Positions 1-4,851 are shown, counted from the stretch's first letter. The stretch: 5,341 bases of DNA from Chroococcidiopsidaceae cyanobacterium CP_BM_RX_35 (GCA_019242465.1 JAFAVL010000271.1:1-5341); one strand, 5' to 3'. Made by a program: numbers and translations. Notes: generated by a model not told the origin, from the letters alone.

Positions 1-65
1 CGTTTAACTACTTTTTGACTAGCTACTGATACTTTCTCTACGATGACACGAAATTCATATTCCAT
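1..65 (-). CDS. Unidentified reading frame, N-terminal part, runs off left edge
   Basis: Reading leftwards from an ATG at 65, the frame is open to the window edge for 21 complete codons and begins MEYEFRVIVEKVS. A GGGAG lies about 13 bases upstream and could act as a weak ribosome binding site; a GTG at about 86 in the same frame is an alternative start. An in-frame TAG just above that GTG limits any extension. The fragment is charged, with a short beta-prone stretch and no membrane segment. I do not recognise the family. It may be a gene downstream of the FUSC-like gene or part of a mobile element; the visible part is too short to decide. Confidence 0.3.
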   Translation of the reverse strand, partial: MEYEFRVIVEKVSVASQKVVK

Positions 66-99
66 AAATTCAGCTTTGACTCCCACTATCCCATGAGAG

Positions 100-136
100 T
101 TAGGATATCACAAGAATCCTAAATCATGCTGATTTA
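100..136. repeat. Two overlapping small inverted repeats at the 3' end of the FUSC-like gene
   Basis: TTAGGAT (100-106) pairs with ATCCTAA (116-122) across a 9-base loop. TAAATC (120-125) pairs with GATTTA (131-136) across ATGCT. The second repeat contains the stop codon of the upstream gene, and the two stems compete for bases 120-122. Neither is followed by a T-run on the minus strand, so this is at best a weak transcription-end or RNA-stability element. Confidence 0.3.
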
Positions 137-751
137 ATACGCTTCCATTGCTGTTTGCCCAGTCTGCCAATTCAGCGTCTGAACTGTCAGTTCAAGCAGG
201 TTCCCAAAACGAGATTTAGTGCGATTTACCATTGCTTCCAATGCTTTCTGGGGATTGTAGGGTAAGAACCAGAAAAAGCAGATAAATGCAAGAAAAAAGC
301 CGATTGTAACATTGAGAATGATTCCGGTAATTTCGGAAGCTGGAGGGTTTTCGGCTACCGCAACTAAGATGAGAATCCATATGAGGGTAAAACTATATTC
401 CGAACCAAACCGAGCCACATATTGAGCCAGAAAGCTCAGAGTGACTAGGAACAAGCCTTTTAGGAGCGGATAACTACCTATCTGACCAAGCAGGCAGATG
501 CCCAGGATCGTAACGAAGGCGGCTCTCAGCATGGTGAGCTGTTGCCTGTGAGGATTGCGACCATTATTTGTGTGCGTAAAAATCATTGCCGCAACCACCA
601 TTATTGGTTGACCGACATGCGGCGCAAAGTAAATCGTTACTGCGGCTAACAGTCCCGCAAGACAAGCACTCCAGGCCCGATGCAAATGCACTCCTGAAGG
701 ATCGTGGAGATCAACCAAAGCATTCCTGATTTTTTCTATCTGCTCATGCAT
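134..751 (-). CDS. FUSC-like integral membrane protein (half-size)
   Basis: A 205-residue protein with about six hydrophobic segments: roughly residues 26-43, 48-62, 75-91, 95-112, 119-134 and 141-163. Between the second and third is a polar stretch, THTNNGRNPHRQQLTMLRA, with the arginine and glycine arrangement typical of the FUSC / aromatic-acid-exporter membrane half, a family linked to export of organic acids and phenolics across the inner membrane. The protein ends about 40 residues after the last segment, whereas many FUSC proteins continue into a large cytosolic domain and a second membrane half. It is therefore a natural half-size member or a truncated gene; in-frame stops follow quickly after the end codon. 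The start is the first ATG after an in-frame TGA two codons upstream; only GTGAAAG precedes it, so no good ribosome binding site is visible. The substrate is unknown. Membrane topology is clear; family assignment is moderate. Confidence 0.6.
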   Translation of the reverse strand: MHEQIEKIRNALVDLHDPSGVHLHRAWSACLAGLLAAVTIYFAPHVGQPIMVVAAMIFTHTNNGRNPHRQQLTMLRAAFVTILGICLLGQIGSYPLLKGLFLVTLSFLAQYVARFGSEYSFTLIWILILVAVAENPPASEITGIILNVTIGFFLAFICFFWFLPYNPQKALEAMVNRTKSRFGNLLELTVQTLNWQTGQTAMEAY

Positions 752-1116
752 CTTTCACAAAAAGGTTTACTGGAGTACCTGAAACTCTTTTTCCACATGA
801 AGAACTGTAAGAAGATGAAGATACGGTATTGATTATCAAGTTCCGCCAACAACTAAATAATCTATGCGAGTTGTACATGGAACTGAATATAGTTTAGGTC
901 AACTTGGCTGATGCAATTACTCTCATGCCGCCGACAAAGGCTGTTGGTGTCTATATTCATGTCGGGCAAGAATGGTCGTTTTTGTCTCAAGAGGGCGATT
1001 TGATGTAGCACTTCGAGCTTGCGCTCTTCGCAGTCGCCGGATCTCTCACATGCGCGAACAGTTGAGTTGTAGTCACTGACAACAATTGCGGTTAGTGTTA
1101 ACGATTTTCTGAAGCG
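752..1116. other. 365-bp stretch without a convincing gene; interrupted open frames on both strands
   Basis: On the plus strand, one frame from about 773 to 1065 is broken only by TAA at 808-810, TAG at 895-897 and TAG at 1006-1008, and it reads protein-like between them, for example ADAITLMPPTKAVGVYIHVG. On the minus strand, the frame of the neighbouring gene at 1117-1551 stays open for 84 codons beyond its TAA, down to a TAG at 862-864. The two open frames are antiparallel over the same bases, so at most one is likely to have coded. I recognise neither product. A gene remnant is possible; a promoter for the FUSC-like gene should lie near 760-830, but no clear -10/-35 pair is visible. Confidence 0.3.
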
Positions 1117-1551
1117 TTAGTGACAAACTCCCGAATAAGTTTGCCCAGCGTGAGTAAGCTTGATGGCTGAATAATTCTTCTCCAGTGAGAAGGTAACAGG
1201 TGTTCCAGTCTGGTCCGTACCACTGAATGTGTTATTACCTGTCAAAGTTGTTCTTGCAAGCGCTGCAGGTTCCTGTTCAGGTGCAGACACGGTTTCAACA
1301 TCAAGCGCAGTCACTGAAACAGTTCGCTTTTTCTTATCGAGAATCACCAAATCTTCCTCTCCAGCCGTAACCTGCTTTTCTAGCATGGTGACTGAAACTG
1401 GTTGCTTCTTACTAAGTGTAGCGTTGTCAATAAGAGAGGTATAGAAGTAAACGTTGTTTCCAGCTTTTTTCCCTCTAGCAATACAGATAATGCCGTCACT
1501 TAGACTAGGGGTAGCAGCCAATGAAGGTGATAGCAGTTGACTAAGTACCAT
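1117..1551 (-). CDS. Small secreted protein of unknown function; start probably disrupted
   Basis: The clean ORF encodes 144 residues. It opens with the tail of a signal peptide (VLSQLLSPSLAA), then a mature domain with two cysteines, one near the start (IICIARG) and one at the end (YSGVCH), which could form a disulfide in the periplasm. The middle is Lys/Glu/Thr-rich and the C-terminus is beta-prone. The spacing and the AGQTYSGVC ending faintly recall small envelope beta-domains such as MliC, but I do not recognise the family. As written, the signal peptide lacks a basic n-region. Upstream in the same frame, codons 1599-1552 read KRYHCKRLLCKAFTTV, an ideal n- and h-region, preceded by TGA at 1602-1600. 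An ATG at 1603-1601 sits one base out of frame next to an A5 run (1600-1596). The intact gene probably started at 1603 with MKRYHCKR. It may now start at 1551 and be poorly exported. No ribosome binding site is seen before either ATG. Confidence 0.6.
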   Translation of the reverse strand: MVLSQLLSPSLAATPSLSDGIICIARGKKAGNNVYFYTSLIDNATLSKKQPVSVTMLEKQVTAGEEDLVILDKKKRTVSVTALDVETVSAPEQEPAALARTTLTGNNTFSGTDQTGTPVTFSLEKNYSAIKLTHAGQTYSGVCH

Positions 1552-1977
1552 GACTGTTGTAAAGGCTTTACAAAGAAGCCGTTTGCAATGATATCTTTTT
1601 CATGAGGGAACAAAAACCAAGTCAGATTAACAATAAGAATATAAGGTGTGATTGATTTAATTCCTACAAAGCTTAATAACTTGAAACAAAGCCAAAATCT
1701 CTTGACATTCTCAACAATAACTGAGCCTTTAACAAAGTTTTAGCATGGTTTCCTTCTTTCACATATAACTAGCTGCTATTTCTTTAAAAGATGTACTCCC
1801 CTATATTTATTCGAATTTTAGCAAAAGCTAATTTGATTATTAATCTCCTAGAATAATATTACAGATTTGTATTTATGAATAATATTATAAATCCATTATT
1901 CAGTACCTAAAAGCTCTTGCTATTGCTTGATTTCCTATTGGAATCAAGCTTTAATAAATCTTTTTCAATAGAATTAA
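1552..1977. other. AT-rich intergenic region
   Basis: This 426-bp gap lies between the phosphatase gene and the small secreted protein gene, both read leftwards. It should hold the leader of the latter: the lost signal-peptide codons are at 1552-1603. It also holds the end of the phosphatase transcript (hairpin at 1925-1949). It is strongly AT-rich. An exact 11-base direct repeat, GAATAATATTA, occurs at 1851-1861 and 1877-1887. I see no protein-like frame and no recognisable RNA gene. Confidence 0.4.
1925..1949. terminator. Strong hairpin downstream of the phosphatase gene
   Basis: GCTTGATT (1925-1932) pairs perfectly with AATCAAGC (1942-1949). With one bulged T the stem extends to ten pairs closing a TATT loop. 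It lies 28 bases past the phosphatase stop, a usual place for transcription to end. On the minus strand the stem is not followed by a T-run; on the plus strand a T-rich tail (tttaataaatcttttt) follows, but no plus-strand gene precedes it. It is likely a terminator or 3'-end stabilising stem for the minus-strand gene. Confidence 0.45.
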
Positions 1978-2685
1978 CTAGGGAATAAAGTAGTAGGGAT
2001 TTGGTAGCTTCAAGGCTCGCTCGCTGTAGCCGCCTTCGAGATCACTATATTGATCGCCAACGTTTAGAACGATGCGGAAACCAGCCTCTGTGATTTCTTT
2101 TCTCACTCCACTTTTGTAAGGCACAACGGAGGACTGGCTATAATTGACAGGCTTTAGATAGAGTGCTTTCCAACTATTATAACCAGCTTTACGGAGGTTC
2201 TCTTCTGTGATCCTGCGGTTTTCAGGAGTGTCTGTGCGACCTGTAATGAAGAAAATTTGATACCCTTTTTGTCGAGCTAGACGGTACAAGTCAAGAGTGG
2301 GTTGAATTGGCGGATCGGACACTGGAAGTCCAGCGTTCTTGACATCAGCCCCCAGCCCCATCGCTAGAAGCAGACTCTGAATCCGAACCCAGTTAGAAAG
2401 AGATGTCTCATCAATATCTAAGACAATTGCAAGGTTAGTGCCCGTTCTGGGCCGTTGCTCCAGATACTGCTTCCCCTGCTCGATCGCTGCGGCAATTTCC
2501 GAGATATATACGCCGGAATTGTAATAGCTGACAAGCTGTTGTTTAACATAGGGAAGATTGTAAACTCCATCTGCCGTGATAACTTGACTAGTTGCTTTAG
2601 TGCCTACTACAGCTGTTAGAGTCAAGCCGAACAAAAAGGGGAGCAAAATCTTGTTAGCTAAACGGGTAGATGATCGGTGCCTCAT
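1978..2685 (-). CDS. Exported HAD-superfamily acid phosphatase (subfamily IIIB type)
   Basis: A 235-residue protein that should hydrolyse phosphomonoesters outside the cytoplasmic membrane. The signal peptide is residues 1-33: basic RHRSSTRLANK, hydrophobic ILLPFLFGLTLTAVVG, cleavage near TSQ. All four HAD motifs are present: motif I VLDIDET with nucleophile D90 and acid/base D92; motif II FITGR with T148; motif III lysine in PYKSGVRK (K191 or K196); motif IV NVGDQYSDL with D211 and D215, which hold magnesium. The C-terminus, YSERALKLPNPYYFIP, is typical of the class C acid phosphatase / plant vegetative-storage-protein-like branch. Length is normal and nothing is missing. The start is supported by AGGA at 2697-2694, eight bases upstream of the ATG. 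Natural substrate is unknown; phosphate scavenging from nucleotides or other esters is a reasonable guess. Confidence 0.88.
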   Translation of the reverse strand: MRHRSSTRLANKILLPFLFGLTLTAVVGTKATSQVITADGVYNLPYVKQQLVSYYNSGVYISEIAAAIEQGKQYLEQRPRTGTNLAIVLDIDETSLSNWVRIQSLLLAMGLGADVKNAGLPVSDPPIQPTLDLYRLARQKGYQIFFITGRTDTPENRRITEENLRKAGYNSWKALYLKPVNYSQSSVVPYKSGVRKEITEAGFRIVLNVGDQYSDLEGGYSERALKLPNPYYFIP

Positions 2686-2713
2686 GAAGAATTTCCTGGT
2701 ACGTTTTGCTACG

Positions 2714-2747
2714 GTAGCTTAGCACGCTAAGTGCCAACTCTAGCTAC
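2714..2747. repeat. Nested inverted repeats upstream of the phosphatase gene
   Basis: CTTAGC (2718-2723) and GCTAAG (2726-2731) form a 6-bp inverted repeat separated by only two bases. GTAGCT (2714-2719) and AGCTAC (2742-2747) form an outer alternative pairing that shares two bases with the inner one. The element ends 29 bases above the phosphatase ATG, in the probable 5' leader or promoter. It could be an operator or alternative leader structure. I do not recognise a known binding site. Confidence 0.3.
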
Positions 2748-2758
2748 TTAAGTTAAGA

Positions 2759-2774
2759 AGAGGATCGAACCTCT
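2759..2774. other. Hairpin resembling a tRNA T-arm; not a complete tRNA
   Basis: On the minus strand AGAGG-TTCGAT-CCTCT is a perfect 5-bp stem with a loop one base shorter than the canonical T-loop TTCRANN. The following TCTTAAC could pair with GTTGACA about 35 bases upstream at six of seven positions, like an acceptor stem. However, the spacing leaves no room for D and anticodon arms. It is either chance or a decayed, internally deleted tRNA. Confidence 0.2.
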
Positions 2775-2886
2775 GATAGCCTGACTGCCGATCTAAAGTA
2801 TTGTCAACTCGACGGTGCTGGCGAACCTATAGAGGCTAGTGTGTGCTTTGTAGGCTATTCTCAACAAGATTGCTCAGCAAACGTCA

Positions 2887-2913
2887 AATTTCTATAACAC
2901 TATAAGAGAAATT
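2887..2913 (-). terminator. AT-rich hairpin spanning the MliC stop codon
   Basis: AATTTCT (2887-2893) pairs with AGAAATT (2907-2913), and TATA/TATA can pair inside the loop. The stem overlaps the TAA of the MliC-family frame (2914-2912). There is no long T-run after it, so it would be a weak terminator, but position and strand fit the end of that transcript. Confidence 0.3.
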
Positions 2914-3271
2914 ACTTGCGAGTCGAAAGGGGCTGAGCGACGCATTTGTCGTAGAGACGCTTCTGGTTATGCTCGATGTATGCGTCCTTGCCTTTTCCAT
3001 ACAGCATGTAGTCACCATTGGCATACCTGATTCTAGAACCTGATTCCACCTGTCGAAATAGATATGCTTTTCCAGTATCGAATAACACCACTGCTTTGCT
3101 AGCTTCAAAATCTACTCGAAAGGATTTGCCTTGAGCACATTTATACTTGAAAGAGCGGAGTGTGGAAGTACCAGAGGGCTGCTGGGGTGGAGGCATTCTA
3201 TTCGGGATTGGTTGAGTGGAAGGAGACAGCGTAGGAGTCGGTTCGGAGGTCCCAGTCGGAGAAGGACTCAT
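2912..3271 (-). CDS. MliC-family C-type lysozyme inhibitor domain, currently without its own signal peptide
   Basis: Counted from the ATG at 3271, this is 119 residues. Residues 1-38 are a Pro/Ser/Thr-rich linker. Residues 41-112 match the MliC fold: FKYKCAQGKSFRVDF opens the barrel, ESGSRIRYANG is the conserved S-G-x-R-Y loop, YGKGKDAYIE carries the KG.DA motif with the lysine that contacts lysozyme, and C45 with C110 should form the conserved disulfide. Family members sit in the periplasm or outer membrane and block host or predator c-type lysozyme. The expected signal peptide lies directly upstream in the same frame, separated by a TAA at 3277-3275. Translation from 3271 would give a cytoplasmic protein with no disulfide, so the gene is probably inactivated unless the stop is read through or is a sequencing error. 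The HAD phosphatase follows 226 bp downstream. Confidence 0.75.
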   Translation of the reverse strand: MSPSPTGTSEPTPTLSPSTQPIPNRMPPPQQPSGTSTLRSFKYKCAQGKSFRVDFEASKAVVLFDTGKAYLFRQVESGSRIRYANGDYMLYGKGKDAYIEHNQKRLYDKCVAQPLSTRK

Positions 3272-3274
3272 TTC

Positions 3275-3349
3275 TTATGCCAGGGCAGACAGGGGCAGCA
3301 GTACACTGAAGGAAAGACCCAGGACCAAGATGGACGGTTTAGAACGCAT
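3275..3349 (-). pseudogene. Signal-peptide exon-like fragment of the MliC gene (24 codons then TAA)
   Basis: From the ATG at 3349 the frame reads MRSKPSILVLGLSFSVL, then LPLSALA, then TAA, then Glu-Met and the MliC protein in the same frame. This is a complete Sec signal peptide: basic n-region, leucine-rich core and an ALA cleavage motif. The stop occupies the +1 position, where CAA (Gln) would be usual, so a single C-to-T change explains it. GAGG at 3359-3356, six bases before the ATG, supports 3349 as the original start. The full original protein would have been 145 residues. Confidence 0.75.
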
Positions 3350-3367
3350 TGTCAACCTCACACTCGT

Positions 3368-3397
3368 TTGATAGGTTGCTATTGATCGTAAGGTCAA
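3368..3397 (-). promoter_or_regulatory. Putative sigma70-type promoter for the MliC gene
   Basis: On the minus strand TTGACC (3397-3392) lies 18 bases from TATCAA (3373-3368), five of six and four of six matches to the -35 and -10 consensus. The -10 ends 19 bases before the ATG at 3349, giving a very short leader with the GAGG site just inside it. The -35 overlaps the end of the transposase-like fragment. A TCCCG/CGGGA inverted repeat (3404-3418) lies just upstream. Confidence 0.35.
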
Positions 3398-3653
3398 AGT
3401 GTTTCCCGATCAACGGGAGATACCACTCCCTTGTGCTTGACAACGAAGCTCTTGGTTGCCTTTCTTGGATTTTTAGTCAAAACTCCTCCAATCGTATGGC
3501 ATCACTCAGCCAATCGCCAAAAAAAACTGACCAATTGCTGAGGAGTGTTAAGTGTTTTTTCAAACTACTCAAGCGCCAGGAAAGTAAACAAAAACAGATT
3601 TTCAAAAGTGAAACCAAGTGGAAAAATCCAACGGCATTTCTTCTCAAGAGTAA
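3394..3653 (-). pseudogene. Transposase-like C-terminal fragment, frameshifted
   Basis: Frame 3653-3477 reads, near its end, LLSNWSVFFGDWLSDAIRLEEF and stops at TGA 3479-3477. Shifting by one base at the T4 run after GAGGAG, the frame continues from 3484 with LTKNPRKATKSFVVKHKG and ends at TGA 3396-3394. Joined, this gives an amphipathic region followed by a basic tail with a PRK..K motif, as I remember for the C-terminal ends of some cyanobacterial transposases, but I cannot name the IS family. No catalytic residues, terminal inverted repeats or target duplication are visible, so only a scrap remains. It directly follows the ion-channel remnant, where that gene's last membrane helix should be. 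A random open frame is the alternative explanation. Confidence 0.35.
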
Positions 3654-3666
3654 TCACTTTCTCTGG

Positions 3667-4033
3667 TCATCTTTTAAAAAATGTAAAGTAATGATTATAT
3701 ACCGTAGAAAAAATCGAAAAATAAATGAATATATAGCTAAAAAAAATGAAGAAATCGACACATGTCAGATAGCCAACTTTTGGCAGATTAGTGCCAGTTG
3801 CAATATTAAAAGCAATTGCTGAGGGAAGGCTACTAATGCCAATTGAAAGCTAGACCTGTATCTTTCCATGTAGCGAATAAATAACCGCTCAGGCTATAGG
3901 TCTTTTTAGTTTGCTCGATATCAGCAAGGTTAGTGATGTACAAACCAACGGTAACTTAGACTAGCTTACCCTAATTAGGGAGAGGCTTCAGTAAACTGTC
4001 ATTTGCTGTAGTTATCTGTCTAGTTAGGAGCTG
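3667..4033 (-). pseudogene. Pentameric ligand-gated ion channel (GLIC-like) pseudogene, internally deleted
   Basis: Two pieces in different frames match the prokaryotic Cys-loop receptor family, which forms cation or anion channels in the cytoplasmic membrane. Piece one (4033-3833, 67 codons, in-frame TAG and TAA) holds NDSLLKPLP, then VTVGLYITNLADIEQ, then GYLFATWKDTGLAF: the first strands of the extracellular domain, where GLIC has TGIYLI and SWKDRRLAF. Piece two (3849-3667) reads LSIGIS, then AIAFNIATGTNLPKVGYLT: TM2 and the TM2-TM3 loop, where GLIC has IAFNI..TNLPK..YMT. It continues through TM3 (FFIFFSYIFIYF) to VYNHYF and ends at TGA. About 170 residues between the pieces (rest of the extracellular domain and TM1) are gone, and TM4 is absent at the end. 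The channel cannot be made. The signal-peptide start is no longer recognisable. Confidence 0.85.
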
Positions 4034-4048
4034 TCAGGTATGCCTCTA

Positions 4049-4513
4049 TTAATGGCAAAAGGCGGGGTCACAGTCGTATCCGTAATCGAGTCCCCAAAAA
4101 GGAAGACCTAGGTAGTCTTCAAAACCAGGGAGATCTCCATATCCGTAGTTGAGTCCCCAAGGAGGAAGACCTGGGTAGTTTTCAAAACCAGGAATTTCGC
4201 GAAGACTATGGTTGATATCTTTAGCCTCAAATCTAAGTTTACGTCGTTCTGCAACTTCAAGTCTAAGCTTCCGATTGCTTATAGATGGGGTAGAGGAAGA
4301 ACCAGATGGATTTGGGTGGGAATTGTCTGCGGGACCGATCTGAACAGGACCCAATTCTTGAGCAGGATCGGGGTTATGCCGAGGTTGCTCACTAGAGCTA
4401 GCTCCCTTGGTCTTTGAAGCAGGAGAAATATCGCCTGCTATTACAGACGGTGAAGTGCTAATTAGAAAAACCAACAATGCTACACAATCAACCACTTTTT
4501 TCCCAAACATCAT
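4049..4513 (-). CDS. Secreted Pro/Ser-rich protein with two 21-residue tandem repeats
   Basis: A 154-residue protein. Residues 1-26 are a signal peptide (basic FGKK, core VALLVFLIST, cleavage near VIA-GD). Residues 28-80 are a disordered Ser/Pro/Asn/His-rich spacer. Residues 80-98 contain a doubled motif, RKLRLEVAE / RKLRFEAKD. Residues 108-149 are two tandem copies of a Gly/Tyr/Pro/Trp-rich unit with consensus PGFE-Y-GLP-WGL-YGY. The last residues are CDPAFCH, with two cysteines. No enzyme motif is present. It resembles structural or surface-exposed repeat proteins, but I do not recognise the family and propose no function. The start could be either of two adjacent ATGs (4513 or 4510); a TATAAT box lies upstream and no strong ribosome binding site is seen. 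The frame is uninterrupted, in contrast to its downstream neighbours. Confidence 0.65.
   Translation of the reverse strand: MMFGKKVVDCVALLVFLISTSPSVIAGDISPASKTKGASSSEQPRHNPDPAQELGPVQIGPADNSHPNPSGSSSTPSISNRKLRLEVAERRKLRFEAKDINHSLREIPGFENYPGLPPWGLNYGYGDLPGFEDYLGLPFWGLDYGYDCDPAFCH
4067..4192. repeat. 63-bp tandem repeat, two copies
   Basis: Units 4067-4129 and 4130-4192 align with a period of exactly 63 bp, for example TATCCGTA at 4077-4084 and 4140-4147, and AAAACCAGG at 4121-4129 and 4184-4192. The period keeps the reading frame and encodes the 21-residue repeats. Differences between the copies are scattered, several of them changing amino acids, so the duplication is not recent. Confidence 0.85.
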
Positions 4514-4550
4514 AGTTGACGAGCTTTTAAGCTGATTAAAGAGAAGCTAA

Positions 4551-4579
4551 ATTATAAAGTTTGTATGTATATATCATAA
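4551..4579 (-). promoter_or_regulatory. Putative promoter of the tandem-repeat protein gene
   Basis: A perfect TATAAT lies at 4556-4551 on the minus strand, 37 bases before the ATG. TTATGA (4579-4574), at a 17-base spacing, is only a poor -35. An AGCTT-TT-AAGCT inverted repeat (4522-4533) would fall in the leader. Confidence 0.45.
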
Positions 4580-4586
4580 GCTTTAA

Positions 4587-4819
4587 GTTGCTTCTGGCTA
4601 CCGACTTCAACCAGGAAACTTGGCAGCGTACGCATTCTTTACTAATTTTGTCAAGACTCTAGGACGAGGTAACTCTCCATTTACTCCATTACCCGACCGA
4701 ATAGAGGGGAAAATTGCCTTTTGTTAGCAAAAGTTTGGGTAAAGAGAAACACAGCAGCATATCTAAAAGATCGCATCGAGCAACTTATAGAGAATTTGGC
4801 ACTGCTAGGCGTAGCATAG
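4587..4819 (+). pseudogene. Possible remnant of an unidentified gene upstream of the GTPase
   Basis: The 379 bp between the divergent genes contain two overlapping plus-strand open frames. Frame 4587-4727 (46 codons then TAG) contains GYRLQPGNLAAY and NFVKTLGRGNSPFTPLPDR. Frame 4673-4819 (48 codons then TAG) ends in a helical, charged stretch, WVKRNTAAYLKDRIEQLIEN, then LALLGVA. Neither has a normal start codon. A one-base slip in the GGGGAAAA run near 4707-4713 would join them into one product of about 77 codons. The second frame looks more like real protein than the first. The stop is 73 bases before the GTPase start, so they may once have been co-transcribed. I do not recognise a family, and chance is possible. 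Confidence 0.3.
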
Positions 4820-4851
4820 TAAAGGGACATGTGCCAAGATATCAGCTTTAA

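Noticed and set aside
1229..1444. Plus-strand 71-codon frame
   Set aside because: Ser/Thr/Val-rich antisense of the secreted protein gene; no ribosome binding site.
2759..2774. Functional tRNA gene
   Set aside because: The T-loop is one base short and there is no space for D and anticodon arms between the possible acceptor strands.
2802..2807. TTGACA on the minus strand as a -35 box for the phosphatase
   Set aside because: No acceptable -10 hexamer lies 16-18 bases downstream.
2884..3108. Minus-strand 74-codon frame
   Set aside because: Lies in another frame of the MliC coding region on the same strand and has no domain signal.
3131..3385. Plus-strand 84-codon frame over the MliC gene
   Set aside because: Arg/Gln-rich shadow of the opposite strand, which has clear MliC motifs.
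3349..3822. Plus-strand open frame of 157 codons beginning with TTG
   Set aside because: It is antisense to the ion-channel and transposase-like remnants, has a Lys/Asn/Ser-biased AT-rich composition, no ribosome binding site and no recognisable domain.
808..3955. Reassigned genetic code (TAA/TAG read as glutamine)
   Set aside because: Several stops fall at plausible Gln codons, but the intact genes end normally on TAA or TAG, the stops cluster in obviously damaged genes, and C-to-T nonsense mutation is the simpler explanation.
4067..4192. CRISPR-like array
   Set aside because: The repeat is in tandem without unique spacers, preserves codon frame and encodes a protein repeat; no CRISPR array is seen anywhere in the window.
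4208..4417. Plus-strand 69-codon frame
   Set aside because: Antisense of the tandem-repeat protein gene, which has a signal peptide and in-frame repeats.
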